Positions 8,106-16,087 of a stretch of DNA of 64,000 bases are shown piece by piece. Below the pieces are notes generated by a model. That model had not been told where the DNA came from. It did no database searches and saw nothing but the letters and a program-made list of their open reading frames with translations. The translations under genes and the position numbers were made by a program. The stretch lies in NCBI GenBank assembly GCA_017404545.1, contig JAFRCC010000004.1, positions 58,796 to 122,795 on the forward strand. Direction: 5' to 3'. Every line of letters begins with the position of its first letter. Position 1 is the first letter of the stretch. Source of the DNA: Clostridia bacterium (lineage in GTDB: Bacteria > Bacillota > Clostridia > TANB77 > CAG-508).

Positions 8106-10319
8106 ATGACAAAACAGTCAAGAGCTAAACGATACTTTTCGTTGTCTGTACTATTACTTATTGTAATTATTTTTTTATTATTGAAAATTGCCTATGTTCA
8201 ATTTTTTCAGGGTCCTTTCTTGAAAGAAGCAGCCACAAAGCAACAGACAACAAGTAGAATAATTAGCGCAAAAAGAGGTACGATATATGACTCTACTGGT
8301 ACAGCATTAGCTATTAGTGCAGAGGTTGACACGATAACTATCAATCCAGATAAATTTAAAAGAAAAACAGATGAGGATACAAAATCAACACAACAAAAAG
8401 TTGCAAAAGGCTTATCTGATATTTTTGAGTTAGATTATGAAGAAACTCTAAAAAAAGTATCAAGCACAAATTCTGTTGAAACTATAGTTCAAAAAGTTGA
8501 AAAAGATAAAGTTTCTGAACTTACTAAATGGATGGAAGATAACGATATTTCTACAGGTATAAATATTGATAAAGATACTAAGAGGTATTATCCATATTAC
8601 AATTTAGCTTCTAATCTAATTGGTTTCTGTGGAAGCGATAATCAAGGTCTTACTGGATTGGAGTATTATTGGGATCAAATACTTGCTGGTACATCCGGAA
8701 AAATAACCACTACTCAGGATTCTCATCAAGATTTAATGCCAAACCAAGATGCTCAGTATTTTGCTGCAGAAAATGGAAGTAATTTAACTTTAACAGTAGA
8801 TATTAATATTCAATCGATAGCTGAAAAATATTTAGAGCAGGCATGTATTACTAATAAATGCGGTAATGGTGGTAATGTTATTGTAATGGATCCAAACACT
8901 GGAGATATTTTGGCTATGGCAACTTATCCTGATTACGATTTAAATACTCCATTTCAGCCAAATGAAGTCCTTGAAGAAAATTGGAGTGATTTATCAACCC
9001 AGGCTCAAAGCGAAGCTCTTCAAACAATGTGGAAAAATACAGCAATTTCGAACACATACGAACCTGGTTCAGTATTTAAAGTAGTTGTAGCTTCAGCTGC
9101 TCTTGAAGAAAATGTTGTTGAATCAGATACATCATCTATATTCTATTGCTCTGGATCTCAAGTAGTAGCTGATAGAACTATAAGTTGCGCAAATATTGGA
9201 GGACATGGTTATCAATCCTTACGCGAAGCATTAGAAAATTCATGTAATCCTGCATTTATACAACTTGGACAAAAAATAGGTGTTAACACATTATACAAAT
9301 ATTTTGATGCATATGGTTTGTTTACAAAAACCGGAATTCAAACATCTGGAGAGGCATCAGGAATATTCCACAATATAGATTCTGTTGGACCAGTTGAGCT
9401 TGCAACCATTTCATTCGGACAAAGATTTACGATTACCCCACTTCAAATGGCAACAGCTGTCTCCGCAATTGCAAATGATGGTGTGCTTATGCAACCTCGT
9501 ATTGTAAAAGATGTAACAAATGTAAATACAGGTGCAGTTACCAATATAGAGCCTAAACAAGTTCGTCAGGTAATTTCATCAGAAACAGCAAAAACTATGC
9601 TTAGTATGATGGAATCTGTTGTTACAGATGGTGGTGGTAAATATGGACAAGTTGCTGGATATTCAGTAGCTGGAAAAACTGGTACATCTGAAGCAACTGA
9701 AGGATCTACTGCTGGATATGTATCATCTTTCGTTGGAGTTGCTCCTGCAGATGACCCACAACTTGTAGTACTATTAACATTATATAATCCACAAGGAAAA
9801 GATCACTTTGGAGGTCATATAGCTGCTCCTGTTGTTAGCCAAATATTATCTGAAGTTTTACCATATTTAGACGTTCCATCAACAGATTCATCTGGAGCAT
9901 CTAAAAATAACCAATCACTTGATATTGAGAAATCTACATTACACACAGTAACTGGTAAAACTGCAGCAGATGCTAAGAAATTACTTGAAGATCAAGGATT
10001 TAAATGTTCATATGATTGCGAAAGTACAGCAATAATAACTGAGCAAATTCCAAAAGCTGGTACACAACTAGTTGAAGGTGCCATAGTTCAATTATATTCA
10101 GATGAAACAAAGAACAATAAGAAGAAAACTGAAGTTCCAGATTTAAAAGGAATGTCCTATAGCTCATCAAAGAATTTATTATCATCAAAGAAATTAAATA
10201 TAAATGTTGTCGGTAGTGGTCAGGTAATAAGTCAGGATCCAATTGCCGGTACAGAAGTAAATGAAGGAACAGTAATAACTGTAACACTACAAAATGACGT
10301 CGGTTCTTCATCACATTAA
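8106..10319 (+). CDS. Class B penicillin-binding protein with two PASTA domains (FtsI/SpoVD type)
   Basis: A transpeptidase that cross-links peptidoglycan. It has an N-terminal membrane segment (SVLLLIVIIFLLLKIAYVQ), a dimerisation domain (KRGTIYDSTGTALAIS) and a transpeptidase domain with catalytic motifs EPGSVFKVV (SxxK), NSCNPAF (SxN) and AGKTGTSE (KTG). Two C-terminal PASTA domains follow (from about 9935 and from about 10120). The ATG at 8106 is preferred because GGAGG lies 4 bases upstream; starts at 8064 or 8076 lack as good a site. It is a close paralogue of the PBP at 16088-18115 but on the opposite strand and one PASTA domain longer. One of the two is likely SpoVD and the other FtsI; the sequence does not say which. 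Confidence 0.93.
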   Translation: MTKQSRAKRYFSLSVLLLIVIIFLLLKIAYVQFFQGPFLKEAATKQQTTSRIISAKRGTIYDSTGTALAISAEVDTITINPDKFKRKTDEDTKSTQQKVAKGLSDIFELDYEETLKKVSSTNSVETIVQKVEKDKVSELTKWMEDNDISTGINIDKDTKRYYPYYNLASNLIGFCGSDNQGLTGLEYYWDQILAGTSGKITTTQDSHQDLMPNQDAQYFAAENGSNLTLTVDINIQSIAEKYLEQACITNKCGNGGNVIVMDPNTGDILAMATYPDYDLNTPFQPNEVLEENWSDLSTQAQSEALQTMWKNTAISNTYEPGSVFKVVVASAALEENVVESDTSSIFYCSGSQVVADRTISCANIGGHGYQSLREALENSCNPAFIQLGQKIGVNTLYKYFDAYGLFTKTGIQTSGEASGIFHNIDSVGPVELATISFGQRFTITPLQMATAVSAIANDGVLMQPRIVKDVTNVNTGAVTNIEPKQVRQVISSETAKTMLSMMESVVTDGGGKYGQVAGYSVAGKTGTSEATEGSTAGYVSSFVGVAPADDPQLVVLLTLYNPQGKDHFGGHIAAPVVSQILSEVLPYLDVPSTDSSGASKNNQSLDIEKSTLHTVTGKTAADAKKLLEDQGFKCSYDCESTAIITEQIPKAGTQLVEGAIVQLYSDETKNNKKKTEVPDLKGMSYSSSKNLLSSKKLNINVVGSGQVISQDPIAGTEVNEGTVITVTLQNDVGSSSH

Positions 10320-10353
10320 ACGGATTTGTATTGTTTAGTTTGATTATAAAAAG

Positions 10354-10417
10354 AACAACAGTGGGCTTTTTATAATGTCAGGCAATTCTATTTACTGCAA
10401 AGCCCACGCCCGTTGTT
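10354..10417. terminator. Long imperfect hairpin after the PBP gene
   Basis: AACAAC...GTGGGCTTT pairs with AAAGCCCAC...GTTGTT around a ~28-base loop. It may terminate the PBP transcript, but there is no clean T run, so the role is uncertain. A further small palindrome, AAATTTAC AAA GTAAATTT, follows at about 10426-10446. Confidence 0.45.
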
Positions 10418-10452
10418 TGCGCGCCAAAATTTACAAAGTAAATTTTGTGTGC

Positions 10453-10515
10453 AATGTTAGCGAAGCTTTTATATTATAGGAATTCCGGAGGAATTTCCTA
10501 TAATATAAAAAAGGA
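10453..10515. repeat. 40-bp palindromic repeat, copy A
   Basis: The block starts GTTAGCGAAGC and continues into a near-perfect palindrome at 10469-10508 whose arms read TTATATTATAGGAATTCC and GGAATTTCCTATAATATAA. It abuts the murG terminator. The same block occurs at 11959-12020 and 29279-29340. Confidence 0.85.
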
Positions 10516-10568
10516 ACGGCTCTAATTCATTCAAAATTGATTTGTAATGAATTAGAGCCGTTCCTTTT
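10507..10568 (-). terminator. Terminator after murG
   Basis: A long stem AAGGAACGGCTCTAATTCAT / ATGAATTAGAGCCGTTCCTT has a ~19-base loop and Ts on the murG-downstream side. It may work in both directions. Confidence 0.9.
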
Positions 10569-10570
10569 CG

Positions 10571-11683
10571 TTAAATGCATTTTTTTATTTCCTGATAAAT
10601 TTTTTCTTCTACATCTTGCATTGCAATTTTATTTGCATTTTTTCCCATCTTTACTAAATTTTCTCTATCATAAATTATCTCAACAATGTATTTATTTAAA
10701 ATTTCTGAATTTAAATCTGCATTTAAAATTACTTTGGCAGCACCTAATTTTTCTAACACTCTTGCATTATTCTCTTGCCTATTGGCTCCAGTGCTTGGTA
10801 AAGGAATAAATATCGCTGGTTTTTCAACAATTGCAATTTCTGTTATTGTCATTGCACCACTTCTGCATACATTTAAGTCACATATATTAATAAGCTCTTC
10901 CATATTATATATATACGGCATTATCTTTGCATTCTCAACATTTTCAATATCAATATTACAATCATTCAACTGTTCCTTAATTACATCATATTGTTTAGGT
11001 CCTGTTGCCCATATTATTTGATAATCTTTATTCATAGATTTTTTTATAATTTCAATAACTGCTTCGTTAATTTTCTGTGCTCCCTGACTACCGCCAAATA
11101 CAAGAACAATCGGCTTATTCGTATCAAGTTTAAATTCCTGTAATATTTTATTTTTTCTTTCAACAGAGATATCTAATTTTTTTATTTTTGTCGGAGTACC
11201 TGTTACAACAACATTTTTTATGTTAGATAATTTGTCTTTTGCTTCTTCAAATCCAACAAATACTTTTTCTGCTTTCTTTGCAAACAATTTTACAGCTCTT
11301 CCTGGGTAAGCATTGCTTTCGTGTAAAAAAGTAGGTATTTTTTTTGCATTAGCAGCTGCAAAGACCGGTCCACATATATATCCTCCTGTACCTATCACTA
11401 TATCTGGCTTAAACTCCTCAATAAATTCTTTTACAATTTTCCTACTATTCATTGTCTTTATAATATTTTTAAGATTTGAAAAACTTGGTTTTGGTTGTAT
11501 TCCATACGCCTCAATTGTTTTCAATGTATAACCAGCTCTAGGAACTAAATCATTTTCTAAGCCTCTAGTCGTTCCGAAAAAAACAATTTCAGAATCTGGC
11601 TCATGCTCCTTAATCTTATTAGCAATTGCGATACCAGGATTAATATGTCCACCAGTACCTGCCGCAGAAATAATAACTTTCAT
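10571..11683 (-). CDS. murG: UDP-GlcNAc:undecaprenyl-PP-MurNAc-pentapeptide transferase MurG
   Basis: A 370-residue GT-B glycosyltransferase that makes lipid II from lipid I at the inner membrane face. The N-terminal loop SAAGTGGHINPGIAIA and the second glycine-rich loop FGGSQGAQKINEAV are present. The UDP-GlcNAc pocket is visible in CRSGAMTITEIA and PLPSTGANRQENNA. It is the last gene of the minus-strand dcw run but is separated from ftsW by ~380 bases holding a mobile-looking element, and so probably uses its own promoter. Confidence 0.96.
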   Translation of the reverse strand: MKVIISAAGTGGHINPGIAIANKIKEHEPDSEIVFFGTTRGLENDLVPRAGYTLKTIEAYGIQPKPSFSNLKNIIKTMNSRKIVKEFIEEFKPDIVIGTGGYICGPVFAAANAKKIPTFLHESNAYPGRAVKLFAKKAEKVFVGFEEAKDKLSNIKNVVVTGTPTKIKKLDISVERKNKILQEFKLDTNKPIVLVFGGSQGAQKINEAVIEIIKKSMNKDYQIIWATGPKQYDVIKEQLNDCNIDIENVENAKIMPYIYNMEELINICDLNVCRSGAMTITEIAIVEKPAIFIPLPSTGANRQENNARVLEKLGAAKVILNADLNSEILNKYIVEIIYDRENLVKMGKNANKIAMQDVEEKIYQEIKKCI

Positions 11684-11709
11684 AAAAACGCCCCTCTCTA
11701 TATTATTAA

Positions 11710-11738
11710 TTTATACCATTATTTAACTTACAACACAA
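11710..11738 (-). promoter_or_regulatory. Candidate promoter for murG
   Basis: On the minus strand TTGTGT and TATAAA are separated by 17 bases, ~27 bases before the murG start. It lies between the inserted element and murG. Confidence 0.45.
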
Positions 11739-11767
11739 TATATCATACAAAAATAAATTTATTTAAT

Positions 11768-11960
11768 GTTACAGTTTAATACTTTTTATTTAATAAGGTC
11801 AGAGAAATGGTTGTTGTCTGCATTTTTGAAAGTCCCGCGCAGCGACCAACCGAAGTATATGCGTAGGACGATTGGAGTAATCAAGATTACTCCAGCAAGG
11901 GCGTCAAAAATACATACAACAACCCCTTCTACGGTTTTATTATTATCATAACTATTTAAT
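11768..11960. mobile_element. MITE-like element, copy 2
   Basis: It runs from the flank GTTACAGTTTAATACTTTTT through the left repeat GGTCAGAGAAATGGTTGTTG, a core at 11828-11905 (CCCGCGCAGCGACCAACCG, hairpin GGAGTAATC AA GATTACTCC), the right repeat near 11906-11932 and the AT flank TTATTATTATCATAA. The hairpin loop is AA here and TT in copies 1 and 3, as if that small palindrome had been reversed. It is inserted between ftsW and murG and is directly joined to palindrome copy B. Confidence 0.82.
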
Positions 11961-12020
11961 GTTAGCGAAGCCTTTATATTATAGGAATTCTTGAGGAATT
12001 TCTTATAATATAAAAAGGAA
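11959..12020. repeat. 40-bp palindromic repeat, copy B
   Basis: Same block as copy A, palindrome at 11974-12013, just downstream of ftsW. It directly follows the right flank of the mobile-looking element. Confidence 0.85.
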
Positions 12021-12062
12021 GAAATTTTCATTGAAATTCAATAAAACTCCCTCCTTAAGCAA

Positions 12063-13226
12063 TTATACTTTTGAATTAAATCTAGATATATTTAATAATA
12101 TTCCAACATTAGCAAGTAATAGCAATAAAGCTGTACCACCATAACTGAAAAATGGTAATGACATACCTGTTGTAGGTACAGTTCCAGTTACAACCGCAAT
12201 ATTTATAATTGTTTGGACCGCAATTAGTGTTGTAATACCTATTGCGATTATAGAGCCAAATACGTCTTGTGCCCTCATTGAAATTAGTATTCCTCTCCAT
12301 ATTAATATAGCAAATAGTCCTATTACTATAATACAACCAAAGTACCCTAATTCCTCAGCCAAAATTGAAAAAATGAAATCATTATGAGGCTCTGGAATAT
12401 ACAAATACTTTTGTTTACTATTACCTAAACCAAGTCCAAACATACCTCCTGACCCAATGGCATATAAACTTTGAACAGTTTGATAACCAGTTCCTTGCGC
12501 ATCTGCCCATGGATCAAAATATGTTGCAATTCTGTCTAATCTGAAACTATCGCTATCATTTTTTCCGCTCTCTTTCAAGCCCGCAAAACCAATTAATAGT
12601 GAAACTCCAGCGACTGCAATAATTCCAGTTACCAAAAAGTATTTCAATCTGGTTCCAGCCATAAACATCATTACTAAAACAACAACTCCGACAACCAAAG
12701 ATACACTGAAGTGATTCTGTACAACATATAATATAAGTACTGGTGGAGCAAGATATAAAAGTGGAACAATATATCCTCTTACAAGAGATTGCAACTCACT
12801 TTTATGGTCTGCTAAATATCCTCCATAAAATATAATCATTCCAATTTTTGTTATTTCTGATGGTTGAAATTGTGAACCTCCAATTTTTATCCATCTAGTT
12901 GCACCCTTTACTGAGTAACCAAGTCCCGGCACAACAACTAATAATAGTACAAGCCACGATGCAAAATATATATACCAATAATATTTTTTATAAAATCTAT
13001 AATCAACCTTTGACAGGAAGAACATTACAAACAAACCAACAATTGCAAATACCAATTGTTTTTTTACATATGTATAACTATTACCCGTTGTAGCTAGTGA
13101 CGATGGAGCACTCGCAGATAACACCATTATGATACCTAATGCAAGTAATAGTAATACTGTAATGCATAAAATAAAGTCAAATTGATTATTAGCAAATTTT
13201 GAAAATTTCTTTGCTTTTTTTTGCAT
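12063..13226 (-). CDS. ftsW: FtsW/SpoVE-type lipid II polymerase (SEDS family)
   Basis: A 387-residue polytopic protein with about ten hydrophobic segments. SEDS signatures are present: KQLVFAIVGLFVMFF, GATRWIKIGGSQFQPSE, YFDPWADAQGTGYQ, PEPHNDFIFSILAEELG and the C-terminal TGMSLPFFSYGG. SEDS proteins polymerise glycan strands together with class B PBPs such as the two in this window. It follows mraY after an 18-base gap; murD, often between these two, is missing. SpoVE is an equally good name in a spore former. Confidence 0.94.
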   Translation of the reverse strand: MQKKAKKFSKFANNQFDFILCITVLLLLALGIIMVLSASAPSSLATTGNSYTYVKKQLVFAIVGLFVMFFLSKVDYRFYKKYYWYIYFASWLVLLLVVVPGLGYSVKGATRWIKIGGSQFQPSEITKIGMIIFYGGYLADHKSELQSLVRGYIVPLLYLAPPVLILYVVQNHFSVSLVVGVVVLVMMFMAGTRLKYFLVTGIIAVAGVSLLIGFAGLKESGKNDSDSFRLDRIATYFDPWADAQGTGYQTVQSLYAIGSGGMFGLGLGNSKQKYLYIPEPHNDFIFSILAEELGYFGCIIVIGLFAILIWRGILISMRAQDVFGSIIAIGITTLIAVQTIINIAVVTGTVPTTGMSLPFFSYGGTALLLLLANVGILLNISRFNSKV

Positions 13227-13244
13227 TTGTTATCTCCTTATTAA

Positions 13245-14234
13245 TTATATTATATTCATTCCAATAATACATAAAATTAAAGTAAAAAAACTAAAAACAG
13301 AAACAACTTTTCCCTCTTTCCACCCAGACAATTCAAAGTGGTGGTGAATTGGAGCCATTTTAAATACTCTTTTTCCTGTTCTTTTATAATGCACCACTTG
13401 TATCATTACCGATAATGTCTCAATAATTGGAATAAGAGCGATAACGATAAGTATTAGTGGCATCTTCATATACAAAGCAATTCCAGCAATTGCCCCTCCA
13501 AGCATTAAAGATCCTGTATCACCCATAAACACTTTAGCTGGATGAAGGTTAAATAATAAAAATCCTAAACATGCCCCAATTAGAATAGTTCCTACAATTG
13601 TTACCTCCTTTATTCCTAATATTATACTTATTGAAACCAAACAAGTTAGTATAATAGTTGTTACACTAGTTGAAAGTCCATCAATACCATCCGTTAAATT
13701 AACTGCATTTGTTGTACCTAGCATAACAAATATTGCAAATGGTATATACAACCAAACCGGTAAAGAGATATACTGCTTAATTATTGGAATATAAGTATCT
13801 GTACCTATATTCATATATTTAACAAGATAAAATGCATAAATAACTGCTATTATAAGCAAACCGAACATTTTATATAATGGCTTTAATCCATCTGTATTTT
13901 TCAAAATTAATTTTTTAAAATCATCTACAAATCCTATAAAACCAAATCCCAAAATAACAAATACCAATGGTATCATTTTCATTGCCACAACTGGCTCCGA
14001 CGATTTATACTCGAAAAATAAAAACATCGAACATGCTACCATAGCTATTGCTATTATAATTCCCCCCATTGTGGGGGTTCCTTGCTTTTTTAAATGTGAT
14101 TGTGGACCATCTTCTCTTTCTATTTGACCCACCTTAAATCTTTTTAAAATCGGTATTACTATTAGTCCAAATATTATACTTACAACAAACGAAAGTACCA
14201 ATACCTTTAGTTGAAAATTCATTAATAAATTCAT
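13245..14234 (-). CDS. mraY: Phospho-MurNAc-pentapeptide transferase MraY
   Basis: A 329-residue integral membrane enzyme that attaches UDP-MurNAc-pentapeptide to undecaprenyl phosphate, forming lipid I. Hallmarks: GPQSHLKKQGTPTMGG near the N-terminus, the aspartate motif FIGFVDDFKK, NAVNLTDGIDGL and the histidine motif MAPIHHHFELSGW. About ten membrane segments. It lies 49 bases after murE and 18 before ftsW. Confidence 0.97.
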   Translation of the reverse strand: MNLLMNFQLKVLVLSFVVSIIFGLIVIPILKRFKVGQIEREDGPQSHLKKQGTPTMGGIIIAIAMVACSMFLFFEYKSSEPVVAMKMIPLVFVILGFGFIGFVDDFKKLILKNTDGLKPLYKMFGLLIIAVIYAFYLVKYMNIGTDTYIPIIKQYISLPVWLYIPFAIFVMLGTTNAVNLTDGIDGLSTSVTTIILTCLVSISIILGIKEVTIVGTILIGACLGFLLFNLHPAKVFMGDTGSLMLGGAIAGIALYMKMPLILIVIALIPIIETLSVMIQVVHYKRTGKRVFKMAPIHHHFELSGWKEGKVVSVFSFFTLILCIIGMNII

Positions 14235-14283
14235 TCCTTTCTCTTTATGTAACTAACAAGCTTATCTTTTGATCATTAATTAT

Positions 14284-15771
14284 CTACTTCTTACTCGCCT
14301 CAAGTTTATCTATAATTTCATTTACAATTACTCTCTCATCAAATGAGAATTTTTCTCCATTAATTTCTTGATATGGTTCATGACCCTTTCCTGCAAGAAC
14401 AATAATATCACGCTTATTAGCCATTTTTATTGCATTTTCAATAGCTTTAGTTCTATCAACTACAACTTCATACTTACCATTTGTTTTCTTTATACCTTCT
14501 TCAATTTGGTTAACGATTTTTTGCGGATCTTCTGTACGTGGATTATCTGATGTTATTATTGTATAGTCTGCAATTCTTCCAGATATTTCACCCATTATTG
14601 GACGTTTTCCAGAATCTCTGTCTCCTCCACATCCGAAAACAGAAATTAATCTTCCCCTTGTATACGATTTAACTGCATTTAAAATATTTTCTAAGCTCTC
14701 TGGTGAATGAGCATAATCAATCATTATTGTAAGATCTTTTTTATTATCTACAAGTTCACTTCTTCCTGGAACTCTAACTTCTTCTAGTGCACTCTTAATA
14801 TTTTCTGCTGAGCATTCTAGCTCTTTTGCAATACTTATAGCAGCTAATGCGTTATAAACACTAAATCTTCCTGGTATACATACTTTAACTCTTTCATTTT
14901 TATTTTCTAATTTCACTTTAAAATCTACATAAGAATTTGTTATTGTAATATCCTTGGCAAGTAAATTACAATAATTATCTATACCATATGTAGTTATTTT
15001 ATTATCTGGCAATAGTTTTGGCACTTTTGCTGTCATTAAATCATCCGCATTTACAAATGATACCTTACTCATTTTTATTAACTTTAACTTTGACTCAAAA
15101 TAATCATTCATGTCAGGATGTTCTTTTGGACTTATATGATCTTCTGAGAAATTCGTAAATACTGCAATATCAAAATCACAACCTGCAACTCTATTTAGTT
15201 TTAGGCTCTGTGAAGAGACTTCCATTACAACCGCATCGCATCCAGCTTCAACCATTTTGGCAAACAAAAATTGCAATTTATTACTTTCAGGTGTTGTTCT
15301 ATCACTATCTTCAACCTTTTTCTCTCCTACATAAGTTGCAATTGTTCCAATCAAACCAACCTTCATACCTTGTTTTTCTAATATTTTTTTTGTCATAAAT
15401 GAAGTTGTTGTTTTTCCTTTTGTACCGGTAATTCCGATTAATTTGAACTTCTTTGAAGGATTGTCATAAAAGTTACATGCGCATAGTGCTAACGCTAATC
15501 TTGTATCTGGCACAATAATTATTGTTACATATTTAGCAATAACTTTTAATAGCTCTTTATCAATATCTGGCTCTGCCATAACAGCTGTAGCTCCATTCTT
15601 TATTGCATCCTTTATATAGTCATTTCCATTTACATCAAATCCTTTGATTGCAATGAAAAGACCTCCTTTTTTTATTTTTCTTGAATCATTTTCAAGATTT
15701 GTTATATCTATATCTAAATCACCTTTAGCTTTAATTCCATCAATTCCAATTAGTATACTTTTAAGATTCAT
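14284..15771 (-). CDS. murE: UDP-MurNAc-tripeptide synthetase MurE (meso-diaminopimelate type)
   Basis: A 495-residue Mur ligase with ATP-binding GITGTKGKTTTSF, the central VMEVSSQSLKLNRV and C-terminal DNPRTEDP. The DNPR sequence is the known selectivity motif of ligases that add meso-diaminopimelate rather than lysine, so the wall is probably DAP-type. This agrees with asd and lysC elsewhere in the window. GGGAGG precedes the ATG. The gene is cut off from the upstream PBP by an inserted element but has its own candidate promoter. Confidence 0.96.
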   Translation of the reverse strand: MNLKSILIGIDGIKAKGDLDIDITNLENDSRKIKKGGLFIAIKGFDVNGNDYIKDAIKNGATAVMAEPDIDKELLKVIAKYVTIIIVPDTRLALALCACNFYDNPSKKFKLIGITGTKGKTTTSFMTKKILEKQGMKVGLIGTIATYVGEKKVEDSDRTTPESNKLQFLFAKMVEAGCDAVVMEVSSQSLKLNRVAGCDFDIAVFTNFSEDHISPKEHPDMNDYFESKLKLIKMSKVSFVNADDLMTAKVPKLLPDNKITTYGIDNYCNLLAKDITITNSYVDFKVKLENKNERVKVCIPGRFSVYNALAAISIAKELECSAENIKSALEEVRVPGRSELVDNKKDLTIMIDYAHSPESLENILNAVKSYTRGRLISVFGCGGDRDSGKRPIMGEISGRIADYTIITSDNPRTEDPQKIVNQIEEGIKKTNGKYEVVVDRTKAIENAIKMANKRDIIVLAGKGHEPYQEINGEKFSFDERVIVNEIIDKLEASKK

Positions 15772-15800
15772 ATAAAACCTCCCATGTCATTTTTGCTTAT

Positions 15801-15829
15801 ATTATATAACTAAATTTTATTTTTGTATA
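15801..15829 (-). promoter_or_regulatory. Candidate promoter for murE-mraY-ftsW
   Basis: On the minus strand TATACA and a perfect TATAAT are separated by 17 bases, ~30 bases before murE, between the inserted element (copy 3) and the gene. Confidence 0.55.
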
Positions 15830-15858
15830 CGAAACTTTTTATTTTTTTCTTTATTTAT

Positions 15859-16053
15859 GTTACAGTTTAACACTTTTTATTTAATCCGGTCAGAGAAAGG
15901 GCTATTGTCTGCATTTTTTGAAAGTCCCGCGCAGCGACCAACCGAAGCGTATGCGTAGGACGATTGGAGTAATCTTGATTACTCCAGCAAGGGCGAAAAA
16001 ATACAGACAATAGCCCTTTCTCTAACTTTATTATTATCATAAGTATTAAATAG
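15859..16053. mobile_element. MITE-like element, copy 3
   Basis: The best-preserved copy. It has the flank GTTACAGTTTAACACTTTTT, left repeat GGTCAGAGAAAGGGCTATTG, core at 15920-15995 with CGACCAACCGAAGCG and hairpin GGAGTAATC TT GATTACTCC, right repeat ATACAGACAATAGCCCTTTC and flank TTATTATTATCATAAG. It fills the 316-base gap between murE and the PBP gene. Confidence 0.84.
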
Positions 16054-16087
16054 TAACTTTATTTACATGTTTCAGAGATATAAAGTA

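Noticed and set aside
10000..10314. 104-codon frame antisense to the PASTA region of the first PBP
   Set aside because: Leu/His-rich shadow of the coding strand; the PASTA domains on the plus strand are clear.
11766..12031. Short open frames on both strands inside element copy 2
   Set aside because: They cross inverted repeats and palindrome B, are not kept open in copies 1 and 3, and lack ribosome sites.
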